64,000 nucleotides of DNA, from positions 10,142,001 through 10,206,000 of the forward strand of contig JAYKKI010000061.1 in assembly GCA_039881145.1 (NCBI GenBank). The letters are read 5' to 3'. The position numbers and the translations under genes were made by a program. The notes below the pieces were generated by a model. It searched no databases, was not told where the DNA came from, and worked only from the letters and a program-made list of their open reading frames with translations. Origin of the DNA: Druceiella hillmani (Eukaryota; Arthropoda; Insecta; Lepidoptera; Hepialidae). This document shows, in pieces, positions 1 through 19,700 of this stretch; positions within the stretch are counted from its first letter, which is position 1; every line of letters starts with the position of its first letter.

Positions 1-384
1 CAGTTTCAATGAAATGATTTCGGTCTTAATCTGTGATTTACCTGCCACTAAATATCTTTTAATAAAGTTATTAAAGAAAACTGCAAATGTGTAAGTTACA
101 CATATTACATAATAGTCGTGTTTTTAACATTTTTTTCTACCCACATATACATATACGTTATATTTCTAAATGTTTATATATGATTATAAATTTTATTCAA
201 GTTTATTTAGTAATCGTCAACTAAAAGTTTAAATTAGATGGCCGAGTTTTACACTTACCCATTGTCATTGAGAATTAGCGTAAGATGAGTTCTCGTTTAT
301 GCCTTAAAAATAGTTATGATATATGCGAAAGCTGTTTTATTTCTACATTTTACCTGAAATATTACATTTTTAATTAAAAAGTAG
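1..384. other. No gene seen
   Basis: AT-rich non-coding sequence, probably intron upstream of the clip exon relic. No repeat or signal was recognised. Confidence 0.5.
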
Positions 385-538
385 AAACACCGTGCAATTG
401 GAACGAAGAAGACTTTACAATTGCGTGAAGATATCTGAATGTCCCATTTGGTACAAGGAATTTGGCAAATCGATGATAGCAGAAACTAAGCGGACATTAT
501 TAAGTCAACACTGTGGCTTTGATGGCAGAGAACCAAAG
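385..538 (+). pseudogene. Clip-domain exon of the plus-strand protease relic
   Basis: Open from about 385 to the AAG/GTGGGT donor at 539. Encodes LYNCVKISECP, then LLSQHCGFDGREPK, a clear clip domain (Cys2, Cys3, Cys4) that would continue as V-C-C in a next exon. No such exon was seen downstream. The acceptor is uncertain: the nearest AGs give a different entry phase from the intact gene. The ORF runs on into a TA repeat, which is intron, not protein. Confidence 0.78.
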
Positions 539-541
539 GTG

Positions 542-542
<1 letters not shown>

Positions 543-598
<56 letters not shown>

Positions 599-600
599 TT
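543..600. repeat. TA microsatellite
   Basis: Near-perfect TA dinucleotide run with one TG interruption, just inside the intron after the clip exon relic. Confidence 0.95.
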
Positions 601-1199
601 ATATCTCTTTTTTTTTCATTATGTTTATTGTCCATGCAATGAACACAAAATATTATATTTATTGAATCAACGCCATACTATAAATGCCATTTACTACAAA
701 TGTACTTATTCCAATGCATTAAAGCTCGTGATATTTTAAAAGAATTTATTCTAGTTTTCTTTTATATTTTTTATATAGCGACAATGTCATGGTTGAGATT
801 TAATTTTGTATCCGTTAACCACTGGTAATAAAAATGTTTGTAAAATGTCTCAATTATATTATAATTGTTATGGCAAGGCACTTGTTTCGTAGTGATCACC
901 ATTATTGCTAAAAATTGATAATTGAAAATTTGCGACTAAATTTTGTCAGTGATGAGCGATCTCGTTCTCAAAAGTGTAGTGTCATGAATTTGAATTATTT
1001 TGAATATTTCATTGTATTGATAATGGAATGACATCTAGTCAGTAATGGCTTCGCATAGTTTAACATTTGCTTTACAATAATCTTGTCGATTTCAGAGTGT
1101 TACAATATCATGTTTTAACCCTTTTACCATAATTAGTATCGTTTATTATTTAAATATGCCAAAACCAGTGTCAAAATTTGAAGTTAAAACTTATTTAGG

Positions 1200-1330
1200 C
1201 ACACGATGCTTGGATCCCTTCAGCATCGGCCGAGCGAGTTCACCGTTCGGGTAAACTCGGCTCTCTTCGGCATCAGAGAAGCGAGTTCACTGTGCATTGT
1301 TTCAAGAATAACGTTTTATTTTTGATTAAT
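1200..1330 (+). repeat. Dispersed GC-richer repeat, copy 1
   Basis: Contains AACTCGGCTC, CTTCGGC, then GCGAGTTCACTGTGCAT and TTTCAAGAATAACG. The same blocks in the same order recur at 63,672-63,770 on the same strand. The GC-rich patch stands out in AT-rich surroundings and is probably the end of a transposon or satellite unit. Confidence 0.7.
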
Positions 1331-1866
1331 ATTTTATTTAAGAATAATTTAATATAATACACGAATGTTATTTTGTACAATTAGTGCAATATTTCGAGTA
1401 CATGCAGATAGTGTTTAATATTTTATTTGAGAGCAGTATAATATAACAGGTGTGTTGTTATATCTTTGTTGTAATTTTGATATTTAATTTAATTTAAATC
1501 TAAAATATTTCCACATTTTATACTTTCCATAAACCTATTTTTTCATTCTTAGAATATGATAGTATAAAAAAGTGGGATGAGAGCAAAATTCCACCGAATG
1601 ATTAATTCACAAATATAACTATTCATCTCGTAAATAATATTACTTCATGATGTAGAAATAAAATAAAATAATTTTATTTTAAAATTGTTACTGATTCGCT
1701 GAGATAATATCCATCGCATATCACCAGTGTAATTATTATTGCATAAATATATGTATTGTGAAATTAGATACATTTCACTTCTATTTTATAGTAATGAGCA
1801 TACATCAGTGTTTTTTAGTGTTTTGATATCTATAGTCATATGTCAATGCAAGATCGAAAGTTTCAG

Positions 1867-2044
1867 GTAAAAAAAGATGAAATTTAAGTGCGGCGGCAGC
1901 TTAATAAATAACAAATACGTACTCACCGCCGTTCACTGCATCGATTCGGTGCTTGATGGGGTGCATATAGGCGAACACGATATTCGTAAACATAAAGACT
2001 GTGTCTCTTTCCTCGGGAAAGAAAAATGTGCAGAATAATTTCAG
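1867..2044 (+). pseudogene. Catalytic His exon of the plus-strand protease relic, with stop
   Basis: Encodes [18 protein letters not shown] (His kept, Ala to Val beside it), VHIGEHDI and a DC...KCA loop. The acceptor TTTCAG ends at 1,866 and the donor CAG/GTTAGT starts at 2,045. In-frame TAA at 2,036-2,038 replaces a Pro codon two codons before the donor. Compared with the intact gene there are two extra bases between acceptor and the CGG motif, which shift the frame. These are two independent breaks. Confidence 0.88.
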
Positions 2045-2600
2045 GTTAGTAGCTCAAGTGTAAATGTCTCAAAAATTATCATTTTTTTTCTTTTTGAAAT
2101 TATTATGACTTGGTAAATTGTATTTAAAATTTAAAAAAAAAACAATGCAGTAACCTACCAACTTAAGAGTACAAACTTTTACGAGTGTGGAAAATCAGAA
2201 TGCAATAAGTGTGAAATACTTTAAAGAAGGTACAATTCAAACTATTCCTAAATGGATATCAGTTAGGGTACGGAAGTGTTGTGTTTAAACAACGTTAAAC
2301 ATCGCATAAAACAATTCTTTTGCATTTATTTTTAATTTTAAAAATGTAATTTTTTGACTCTCATTTTTTTATTTGTTTGCATTGAGTTTTGGCAAAAATG
2401 CACTTTTCACACCTGTACTATTCAATGAAGGTAATAAACGTAATAGATTCAGTAACACTACAACAAGTGACCATGATTAATTTCATGGAGTTTTCTCTCA
2501 TTCAATACAATCCAAGCACACCCGGTGCAACCGCGACCAGATGGTTCAATATTTGTACCCCGAATGAAATTGGGCAATTAAAACTATAACTATATCTGCA

Positions 2601-2774
2601 ATGTATAATAACTCAGCATACCTAACAGAAATTCCACAGGAAATGAAAAAGGGAGGTATCGTCTCACGTGCAAATGTAAAAGAATATTTTTTTGATACGT
2701 ACAATGGTAAGGTTATATTTAGTTTAAAGTGGGCTCCAAATCATAGAGCTGGCTTCAAACTGGCTTTGCACTAA
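2601..2774 (+). mobile_element. Possible piggyBac-type transposase fragment
   Basis: A 57-codon open stretch encodes EIPQEMKKGGIVSR, then VIFSLKW. This resembles the piggyBac transposase block in which P.E...KKG is followed by an LKW strand. No termini, TTAA duplication or other transposase block was found. It lies in the gap of the plus-strand protease relic. Confidence 0.35.
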
Positions 2775-6462
<3,688 letters not shown>

Positions 6463-6789
6463 TAGAAGGAATCAACTAAATATGGGCTACCATTTTGTTG
6501 CAAAAAAATATATTTAGAAATCAATTTTTTTAATATAGTCAGATATATATTTTTAGAAAACAAAGTAACAGTCTTATATTTTTATTCATAAACTACGTTA
6601 TTAAAATTGAGCATTAAACAAAATTGCAAAATGGACGCTAAATATAGAAGAGGTACTCAAATATGAGCTATAGATATGAACTTAATTATCTTTTAAGAAA
6701 ATAACCATAAGAAATATTTATCTTGTCAGAGATCAAATAACTTTCGGAAGTGAAAGAAATGTCTTAATTCACTTGCAAAAATCACGTCA

Positions 6790-7440
6790 TCATTTGATCC
6801 ACAGTTCTCTTCGTGCGTCTACGGAGAAAACACACACTCGGCATTTGCAGTCAGGAGTTTCTCGCCCTATTATAGCATCTGTTTCGCTCTTTGAATGAAA
6901 GTGGATTTTCTCTTAACTTTCACTGTCAATCACTTTGATGTCACTAATCTTTGTTTTCTTCTTCCTTAGTTGTCTTTTCTTTTCTTTAGATGTCTTGCCT
7001 TGCGTTATCTTTTCTTTTTCAATTTTCTCCTCATTTTGTCAATAAGGTAATTTTTATAGGGAGATAAAATTATAACAGAAGCCGGAGCAGCTTTTCTACC
7101 TAAATTAGATATCTTTTTTTTGATGCAGGACTTATGTCATAACGAGATACTATACTGTAGCGATAAAGTTTGGAAGACGAATGTTCGCCACCATGTATAA
7201 GCTCACATCTAGTTCCAGAGGTAAATCCTTTTGTTTGAGTGTCACATCCAGATGCACACGTTTAAGGTCCAAATGGAGGTGCATTTTCTGGTCCCAATCC
7301 CGATTTTGAGACTATAGCTTTGTTTGAAATCAAATTGTTACCATTATAAATAGAAGCCAAAGATCTAGATGAAAGGTGCGATCTGGAATTGTAACCGATG
7401 GCTCTTCATTAGAATTGGATTCTATCGTTAATAACATTTT
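6790..7440 (-). pseudogene. Unrecognised cysteine-rich coding relic
   Basis: Minus strand, in broken frames: a block near 7,440-7,370 reads ESNSNEEPSVTI, one near 7,270-7,120 reads CASGCDTQTKGFTSGTRC and then RYSIVSRYDISP, and one near 6,900-6,800 reads TPDCKCRVCVF. Stops separate the blocks. The Cys spacing suggests a zinc-binding protein, perhaps transposon-derived, but I cannot name a family. It may be two unrelated relics. Confidence 0.3.
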
Positions 7441-7769
7441 GTTTCACTGCAATAAAATATACTACGACTAGAGTCTTGTAACGCGAAACCCGTTTCCTGC
7501 ATTTTAACCTGTTTGAACTTTCATGTAAGCTCTTCCAAACAGCTCTATAATGTTAAAAGGGCTCAGCGCTCTGTCGTTATTTCTAATCCAGGTTCGTATT
7601 TATTCATTGTAGCAAACTTAATGGTCCCATAAAACTTTTGTATTATTTATAATAATTACTGCTTACAATCTCTTTCGGAATATTAACTACAGTCTTTTTA
7701 TAAACAATAATAAAATTATTTAATAAGTATTTGATTGGAAGGATATGACTAGATGTATATGATCTTACA

Positions 7770-7954
7770 CTATAAGGTCACACAACAAATATATTTATTT
7801 ACCCGTTGGGGTGAATTAGGTCACTGACCAGCCCAGTCCCGTATAGGCAGCTTATTTTCTTAGTTCTGTGGTAAACCAGGTCAGTAGAAGGGTAAATTAA
7901 AATGATAATTAATTAAAGTTAGTGCTGGACTACCGACTGAGACTACCCCAACAT
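7770..7954 (-). mobile_element. Possible LTR remnant of the Ty3/gypsy element
   Basis: On the minus strand a TGTTGGGG start at 7,954 is followed by sequence resembling an LTR and lies just beyond the integrase end of the 8.2-11.4 kb element. No second copy was found, so the boundaries are guesses. Confidence 0.3.
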
Positions 7955-8199
7955 GTTGATTTTACATTATTCATTTTACTGTAGAGTAGTGTAGAGAATT
8001 TTACATTAGTACTAATGTAAAATTTGTAGAAGAGAAGGCATTACCATTTAATTTTCCCAAGTTCTTTATACCCGCAAGACACTTTCATTCAACATTTTTT
8101 AAATAATTACATTTAATATCATTTTCTTTACAAAATGAATTTAAATTTATTACACGATCCTTGAAAAGTATAGATCATATCATTACGACCTACGATTAA

Positions 8200-11100
8200 T
8201 ACATCTAGCCTAGATAGAGACTATATCCACCCAGAAAATTTCTACTAAAATAAATATAAGCCCTCAAGTGTGTAATTTTTTGATAATGACATCTACAACA
8301 CTTTGTGTCGAGTTTTTCTTTGCTTTTTTTATGTAGGTATTGGTATGCGTTTTGTGGCGTGAAAGAGATTCGACTCTGACTTCTTATGAACTGTACCAAT
8401 TCTATAAATTGAATTTGATATTTTTTTTTAAATTTTAAATGGACCAAACTTCAGCTCATCTAATTTATCTCTATCTAGTTTATTCCCATTCTCTACATGT
8501 TTCCCCTGTATTTAATTTTAATTGAGTTCTATTTTGATCAAATATTTTTTATTGTAATTATGTGATTTCATTGAATTTTCAAATACTATTTTCCTATCTC
8601 TGATCCATTCAACTTCTAATTCCAAAAAAAGAAATTTCTGTATCATCTGACAGGTATTTTGGTGCAAAGCCAGTAACTATATGTTCCGTATTGTTATATT
8701 TATCTAAGCAGTTATGACCAATTGTCGTCTATGCCATTTTATTACTTTTTTACTTTATTTTACATCTAATTTAGTTTAGAAGCGTTTGATTCAGTCTTTC
8801 ATTTAAACCGCTAGAAAATGGGACATTTACTGCAGTAAATACCATTGGTATTGATTTTTTGTATAAAAATGTTTTGAATTTTTTTGAGTTAATTCCCGGG
8901 TATTGATTATTGGGAAATATTCCAAATGTATCATAATCTGTTACGTTATTGATTAGTTTAACAAAATAATTAGCACTTTGTGTTTCTGAGGTAAGAATTT
9001 AAGCATATCGTATAAAGTGATCTCCTAAAAGGTGTAAATATCTCTTTCTTAATCGTGCGGCTCCAAAACCTCCAATTGAGACTATTTCAAAAAGTTTTGT
9101 GTCAGGGCCTAAATGTAATATTAGACCATACTTATCTTGTCCTCTCGCTTTATTTTTGATACATATCTGACAACTTTTACAGTGCCCTTTAATATTTACC
9201 GTTAAATTTCTTGATGTATATAATGGAATAATTTTGTTTTACATTGGTTTTACATCTATATGACACATTTCGTGTATATCTTTAATAAGTTTCTTACTGA
9301 AGTCTTGCGATAAAATAATTCTTTCACGTTTTGTAAACTTTTTATAGTAAATATTGCGTATTAATTTTGATTTATTATTTTGTACATCTGCGTCCTCATC
9401 TGCTTATAATACTGGGTTCCTGCTTAAACAATCTGCCTCTATATTCTTTTTTCCCAAAGAATTTTCATTTTAAAATCGTACTGTGAGAAGTAAAATGTTA
9501 AATCTCCTAACTCATCATCTATTCTAGACTTATTATTTAAATATTCTAAAGGTTTATGGTCTAAATATACTGTAAACCATTTACCTATTAGCCAGTATTG
9601 CCAGTATCTTAATGCTTCTATACTTTTTAAACATTCAAAATAAATTGCCTTTTTTTTCTTTTGGATTTGATTTAATTTTTTTGAAAAGTATACCATTGGT
9701 TGTTTTAACCATTTGGCTGTATTTACTTTAATACTGCCCCATTACCTTCTAAAGATGCATCTGTATGAATATTTATTGACAAATTCTTATCAAATATTTC
9801 TAAGATTGGCAGTGAGCACAAAATTTTTTTTATGTCTTTAAAAGATTTTTGACAATCTGCATACCAAATAAATTTTTAGTTTCTTCTAAGTAACTTATGA
9901 AGAGGTTCTATAATTATTGCACTTTTTGTTATATGCTCATGATAGAAATTAATTTTTTCTAAAAATTGTACTTCATTTTTCTGAGTTTTTGGTATTGGAA
10001 AATCTTTCATTGAAACTAAATTATCTCGTATTCGCATTAATGTATAATTTTGTATTACCCAGATATTTAACTGAATCTGAAGAAAATGTATCTTTTTATA
10101 GCTTCCAATATTGTATTAAATGGTTAGTGTTATTAGAAAATTTCTTAGAGAATATAAGTGTATCATCTATGTAGTTTACTGCAAAATCTGTAAGCTTGTA
10201 CTTTCTTAAAATGTTACCTAGTATCCTTTGAAAAATAGCTGGCGATGTGTTCAAACCAAAAGATAAACATATCCATTGATTCCTGTGTTATGAAGGCAGT
10301 TTTCTTCCTATCTTCAATTCGTAGCGGGATTGACCGGAATGCTGAATTGATATCCGGTGTTGTAAAATATGTTGAGTTTCTTTTCTTGAACACTAGGTCT
10401 TCTATTTATTTTCAACTGAACATCTTTAAGGCCTTTTACTACAATATTTGTCTATGAGTAGATCAATACGTGCTTCATATCCTTTGACCATGCCAACGTC
10501 AAATTTTCTTTTGCAAATATTTTCAATTAGTTTATATATTTCTGACTATTTTTGTTTAGTATTTAACTTACTCATATTTATTTTGAAATATTCTTCCTTG
10601 AACAATGAAAATTGTATCGTCATACTTATTCAAAAGATCAATCTCTTCTTCTATTTTTATTTCTTCTCTTTTTTGTGTGATTTTAAAATTTTCAGTATGT
10701 ACCATTTTAAATGATTTTATGATATCCAGTCTAATTAGAAAATCGTATTAAACTTCTCCACCAATGAAATAAATATCGTTGTTTTCTTCTATATCCAAAA
10801 TTGTGATTAAATTATGACTTTTTGAAGCATCCTCTCCTTCTCCTTTCAGTAATTTGGAATTAATTACAGAAAAGTTTGAGCCTGAATCATACATCCCAAA
10901 TTTCTCTAAATGTCCATTTAATAATAGTTTAATTGGTGTTATTATTCGTTTTTTTATTATAGTTTTTTAGTTCAACATCAATCATTGAATTGTGCACGGC
11001 TTTACTACCGTTTCTTTTCTGGTTATATTCTTCTTTCTGTTTGAACAAGCATTTTCTCTCATAATGAAAGCAAATACTTTTATTTAAATTTTCATAAATC

Positions 11101-11380
11101 TTACATGGTGTTATTTTATCAGTCTTTCTTTTCTAATAATTTATTTTTTTTTATTCTTACTGAAGTTCTTTTCGTTCGCCCTATGTTCATGATTTCCAAT
11201 TTCATTGTAGAAGCTTGCAGTTGATTTTATGGTTTCTTTATCTATTTTATCCATTGTCTAATCTGGTAATCCCATTACAATAAAATTTATCATTGTTTGG
11301 GTGTTGATGTGCTTTTTGACCTCTAATAACAGTCTTTGCTTTTTTGTGGCATATTCCAGTAACGAGCCAGTTTAAAAAAT
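8200..11380 (-). mobile_element. Degenerate Ty3/gypsy retrotransposon
   Basis: Minus strand, in gag-pol order with many stops and shifts. Seen: a degenerate zinc knuckle (about 11,110-11,040), a protease with YDSGSN (about 10,900), reverse transcriptase with TAFITQ, SFGLNTSPAIFQ and YIDD (10,162-10,173), RNase H with YLDHKPLEYL (9,439-9,696), integrase zinc-binding HCKSCQIC (about 9,180-9,140) and LHLLGDHF of the core (about 9,030). The integrase C-terminus runs to 8,205. The gag start and 5' LTR are missing. It is inserted in the gap of the plus-strand protease relic and is non-functional. Confidence 0.9.
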
Positions 11381-12317
11381 AAATGTAAATGCATATTTGA
11401 CTTTGGATCAACCTTTATTTCCATATGTTTCACAAAAGTTATCCATACTGACCACGATATTCTAGAAAATATTCATCAGTTACTAAAATTTTACTGCATG
11501 TAAGCTAGTTTAGGTTGTAATCAAAATGCTGAATATCCCCCCATAGAATTCGCACTAATCATTTACAAATTTACAGCTGAACCGATACCGAACCATATTA
11601 TAAAATAAATAAATTATTGTAAAAAGAATAATTTATTAGGTTCCATTTAGATTTTTTATAAGATTCAGTCAATTCAACTTAAGTTTAATCTTCTATACAA
11701 TTACTGGTACGATATACTCAAAAACATTTCCCACACAACCAGCTCTTTAAATTTCATCACTTACATAAATAGTATTGTACGAACTGGCGTTGTTGTTGAT
11801 GTGGATATTTGCAGATGCTGACAGTTTGAGTTGACATTATCTGATGCTGATACTAAAGTTAAATGCGCAGATTACATTAAATAAAGTTATGTACATACTT
11901 TAATATGAGTAATGATTTATCACGTTTATTATGAATTAGACAAAAGAAGTATCAATGTTACATAAAATTTAATGTATATACTCTAAATAGTGTAATGTAA
12001 TCTAAATTCCATTTTTTTTATCACAATGAAAAATCGAAAAATAAATGCAAAATACACCCATAAAAATTCTCTAGGTGTAGCAAAAACTTAATGCATAACC
12101 AACATTTTTAAATGCCGTATGCATCTAAATTAATAAAAACATACTCGGGCCAATTTCAAGTGGACTCAAAATATAAAAGTTATAGTGAAGTCTTAGTGGG
12201 AAGTTTATCGATTTTTAAAAACTTACCAACCAGCACCAAGCGGAGTAAAATCAATAGAATGGAAGCAAAAAGAACTTGAAAATAAATTAAATTTACGAGT
12301 AGTTTTTAACATTCCAG
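11381..12317. other. No gene seen
   Basis: AT-rich intron-like DNA between the truncated 5' side of the gypsy element and the middle protease exon relic. No coding match was recognised. Confidence 0.5.
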
Positions 12318-12483
12318 AAAATACATGACCAGTGCGCCTATCCACAAACTCTGAACCTTGACTTGACAGAGTTCAATATGGTTGCTTCTGATTGGGGTAT
12401 TGCAGAAAACGGTTCAAGTTGGACGTACTTAGAAAAGTCATCGTCCCAGTTGTTAACAACAATAATTTTAAGACCAAACACCG
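12318..12483 (+). pseudogene. Middle catalytic exon of the plus-strand protease relic, broken
   Basis: After acceptor TTCCAG the reading matches NAQPICLP of the intact gene but with Gln to stop (TGA 12,326-12,328) and Cys to Arg (CGC). Frameshifts follow near 12,358 and 12,420. In successive frames VASDWGIAENGSS and LRKVIVPVVNNNNF are recognisable (GWG to DWG). The donor ACCG/GTAAGA is preserved. Confidence 0.75.
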
Positions 12484-13193
12484 GTAAGAAGACAGCATTA
12501 GAACCCTTTTTGATATAAATGATAAGTCTGTTCTCTGTTATTTCACAAAATTGAGATATATATATATATATATGTTAAGAAATACCAATATAATTTAAGT
12601 TTTTCCTAATTTCTGCAAAAAATTTTGTAGATTATTTAAAAAATATATATACATTTTTTATTACTTATCATTACCAAATAAAATTCAAATTCAAATTAGC
12701 TTTCCACTATATTATATACCAGTTTTATTTTTTTAAATACATCATATTACTTCAAGAATTTTTTTTTAATTTAGACGAGGTAGGTAAAAAATATTTGCAA
12801 AATTTAATTAATTAATGTATAAAAAATATTCAAAACTAATTCAATGTTAAACTAAAAGAAATCGAAATATTATCTCAAAAATACAAATATTGTTGTCGAA
12901 AAATATCATTGGTATGACCATTGTAACATTTTATGAAAAAAATATTCATTATAATTTAACACTACTCCAGTTGCAAAAGGGTTAGATAATAACTGAATCT
13001 CTCTGACTACGATTCAGATGCTTATGTGATATAAAGTTTTTTTTATTCTCTGTCGTTATTGCTATCAAAATGTTTAATTTTTTTGCGAAAGGTTATAAGC
13101 TGTCTATGCTGTAAGACTCAATATACAATGTAACTTTATTTTATTTATTATTTAAAATATTTTGTTTATTTAGCTCTTCGTGTCGATGGAGAG
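12484..13193. other. Relic intron, AT-rich
   Basis: Lies between the middle and Ser exon relics. Contains a short TA run at 12,555-12,573 and poly-A/T stretches, nothing else recognised. Confidence 0.5.
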
Positions 13194-13536
13194 TATTGAT
13201 TTATCGATATCGTAGTTAAATGATTTACATTTTCTATAACTCTGCATCGGATATCCCAGAAGATACACCTGCAACGGTGACTCAGGAGGACCACTTATTA
13301 GTCCCCAATTAGTTGAAAAAGACTTAGTTTATATACAATTTGGAATTGTGAGCTCCGGAAGTAAGAAATGCAGTGGTGAACACGGTATTTATACCAGGGT
13401 CACAGATACTATGGACTGGATATTAAAAAATTTGGACATATATTCATATATTCATTTTTTCTTAAAAAAATTGTTGTTTCATCATAAGCTTATATCGATT
13501 ATTTGTATGAATATAATCTTTATTATAATAATATAA
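13194..13536 (+). pseudogene. Catalytic Ser exon of the plus-strand protease relic
   Basis: TGC AAC GGT GAC TCA GGA GGA encodes CNGDSGGPL, followed by QFGIVSSG and [18 protein letters not shown], the S1 C-terminus. Upstream, LCIGY is preceded by two in-frame stops (near 13,215 and 13,245). The Asp expected two residues before the Cys of CNGDSGG is Tyr, so the trypsin pocket is lost. The normal stop after the final helix is missing and the frame runs about 30 hydrophobic residues further to TAA at 13,534. Confidence 0.85.
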
Positions 13537-16064
<2,528 letters not shown>

Positions 16065-16456
16065 TTTATTTTAATTTTTATTGCTACTTTCTTATTAAAC
16101 TAGATATGTTTCCCCATCAGAAATTCAATAAACCTTTCAACTATCTAAATACAAATTAGAAGAAGTAAGAAACGTTACAAAATCCAAAGTTACTTGATGT
16201 TTAACGCAAATTATTAATTTTTCGTCTGTTCATATAAATGTATTAAAATCAGTAAAAACGTCAAAAACAACAATTAAATATTTCATTATATTCGCTCTTG
16301 ACGTTCTGTTCGTGCGTCTGCCTTTTGTCATATTATTAAAATTCAGATTATTCTCAGATAGAAGTGTTTTCAACTCCACATATTATGAATTAGATGATGC
16401 TGAGAGTTTAATGCAAAAATGTATACTGTTTATGCTTCTTAGTTTTAGAAACAGAT

Positions 16457-16709
16457 TTAAGGCTTCATGTTGTCCAAAATCCAATCTAAATATTTTGTGA
16501 TCTTCGTGTAAACCCCTGGCGTACCCTCTCCACAGATATTGGTCCCGTAGCTGACTATGCCGTACTGAACATAGCGCACCTTGCCATTATAGAGTGCGTG
16601 ATAAATTAGTGGTCCTCCGGAGTCGCCACGGCATGAGTCCTTGCCTTCTGCACCAGCGCATATTTTGTGGTCACTTATATGTAAATTTGCATCTAACAAT
16701 TGATTGTAC
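16457..16709 (-). CDS. Exon 7 of the CLIP protease: catalytic Ser exon and stop
   Basis: Residues 291-374. Encodes [19 protein letters not shown] with Asp315 and Ser321, then VSYG and [13 protein letters not shown], the normal S1 C-terminus, and TAA at 16,459-16,457. The acceptor is TTTCAG at 16,710-16,712. Candidate poly(A) signals on the minus strand are ATTAAA (16,407-16,412) and AATAAA (16,077-16,082 and 16,065-16,070). Confidence 0.94.
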
Positions 16710-19700
16710 CTGAAAATTGTTATTAATTGCTTATTATAAAATCATAGTAACGAAATCATAGTAATACGCGCTAATGTTCTAGTCAAACCAAAAAGCCAGT
16801 ATTTTATTTTGTCATCTTATTTTGTAGCTAAAAATAAAATAATACAAATGTGCTTACCAGTTTTTAGCTTAAGTTTGATCTGGCAACAATTAAATCTTAA
16901 CAAATGATTTTTTAAGTGCATGGCTATACCCAAAACTTCTTTTCCCAGGTAAAACTAAAGAGGTAGGTTAGTCTTAATGTAATTGTCATCGTTCTCCTAA
17001 CCTCATAAAAATTATATGCAAATATCTGCTAGTTTAAAAATTATGGACCCAAATACAGTTTATTTTGACACCAGTTAATGTATTATCCATTAAAATACAG
17101 GGAGAATTTTGTTCATTACTTAAAATTTTTAACCTTATCAATATAATCCTTTTGCTTTAAAATTGTACCTCTAAATTTGAAATTATGCACTGAATGTTAT
17201 AGTACATTAAATGGATTCAAAATATTTTCAGTCCATTTTTATCTAGTATTTATTATATGTTTTATGGCATTACATTGATTTGTTTGTTGTTAGTTACATT
17301 CCAGTTATAAAACTATTTCAGAGTACTTTATGTTCTTATTTCACAAATTTGACTTTCCATTTGAAACAGGTATTGCATATTTCAATATCACTACTTTAGT
17401 ATTGCTTAAATTTCTTCGTAATAGATAATAGTTTGATTAACCTTTAGTATCATGCTTAGAGAATTAAAGCAATATGAAAATGTAAATAGGTTACGAAAAG
17501 AAATCAAAATTCAAAGAAAGTATAAAAGTAATTTTACTTTTACTTATTGATTTAAGAAATATCCAACCCATACAAAATGCTAGAATAACTGCTGGATATT
17601 TAAATTTTTGCTTGACAAATTTATACAATTTTTAAAATGTACTTAGATGTTTAAGTTTTAGCTTGCCAAGCTAAAACTTAAACATCTGTTTTTTTTAATA
17701 TATTTGTGCAGAACTTAGCTAACACCCATTTAATTTTTTTTAATTGTCAGTATTTATAAATTAAAGAAATATGTAAAAGTTAAAAGGAATACTTTATATT
17801 TTACTGCATTTCATTTTATTTGGAATTGAAGGAAAAGTAAAAAGCAACATTTCAACCACCCACTATGCACCAATTATTATGTAGTCATACTTACTCATTA
17901 TATTTCTTTATGCAGTCATTGTTAGGGATTACTTTTATAGAAACTTTCAGGAGCACATCGGAGGCTCTTTCTTTTTCGGTAAGACCCCATCCGGCAACGT
18001 GAACGTCCTGCCCTTCCAATTGAACATTTTGTAAGGAGTTGTAAATGGGCAGACAAATAGGCTGTGCATTTCCTAAAATATTTTAAAAGTAATAAATATT
18101 AGAAGCGAATTCGTTATTTTCTTTAATATTCCAGTAACTCGAATATTTTATAGCGACAAAATAAAATAAGGCCCAATTCCTTGGAATATTATAACTCTGA
18201 CAAATGAATGTCTAAATGAGCGAGAAAAGTTTAGTGTAAAAAAACTTACTGAATAAATTAAATATTCAAAGTTTAAAATTTTGTTAAAGTTAATTATATG
18301 TACATTAAGATGATGATAATTTATTGTAAATAATAGATTTGTCGGGTGTGAGTAATTTTCTATTTGGCAATAGAATACATATGATAAGTTGCCAGGTACA
18401 TTGAGTGTACAAAATACTCAATACTTTTAGAAAGAGTAGTTGTCACTTTATATTGTTTTTTTTAGATTTTGCATTTGTCAGCTTTATTCAAACTTAAGTG
18501 TTGAAAACTTCTTTAAATGTTGAAAAATAGTCATGTTTAGTTATTCACTTTCAGTAAATTATTTTTAGTTATTCTCTGTTTAACGGGATTATAACAAACT
18601 GTTGCAATATACTCATTAAAGTAGAAAAGCAAGAAAGGTTTCCTAACATTGAAAATATAGGATTTCTATTATTGTATGGATTCGGTTGGAAATTCGGCTA
18701 CTTATCCAACTAGACAATTTTCACATATTTATGTTTGTGTTTTCGATTTGTATCTTCCACATAGGTATCATCGTAGTAATTTTTACCACAAATACAACTG
18801 ATCCATGACTCTTCACTTCTATTAAATGATAACCATCCATCACAAATTTACCTCAAATCAATATAACGAGACAAGTTCATATTGATTTCGGATAACGTTA
18901 TCTAATTTTTTCCAGTTCGTTTATACAGCTAACCCGAGATCAGCTCCGTTTGTCGCTTAATGTTTTGTTTGTGTGTAAGGTTTAGGAATCGATATAATAT
19001 CAAATGTATGGAAACTTGGTTTTAAAAAAAAATGGTTTTTTGCAAAAGTAAAAACCTGAAATGCGAGTTTTTGTGGTCTGCCGGTTATTACAGATAAGTT
19101 TTATTTCGCCTTAATTTCTCTTCAAGAAAAGGGAATGCCAGTTTATTATGGGTGCCTGTCCAAATATCGTACAGTTCTTTAATGTACCTTAACCTTAAGA
19201 TCTCAACTAATAAAAAAACTTTAATTAGGTGTTCAAAATATCCCAAAGGGATGAAATATTTCCTGTTTTATTTTATGTATGTTACCTATTAACTTGTGAT
19301 GGTTTATTTAATATAAAAACTGTGCTAAGAAATAGATTCACCACAGTTCTTGAGAGGTACAACCGGTTTTATAAGTAAAATATGTGAGATAATAAATGAA
19401 CAGTGAGAAGAAGGTTGGAAGAAGAAAAACTTATGTGCTTTTAAATCTGTTCGAGCCGCAATGAAAATATTTTCTCCAGGTTCTACAGGGCTATGAGATG
19501 GCATTTACCTATGAAATATACAGAAAGCTAGTGATCTACAAATGGGGAGGAATTGATGCACTTAAAGGCTCCCTAGAAAAAAATATTTTAATGCAAAATG
19601 ATCCCGCCGCCCCCCGCAAGTCACAAGGTGAAGAATGTAGAAGAAGACTACTATGGCCAAACAGTAGTTTGACCTTGGGAATGTAGAAGAAGACTACTAT

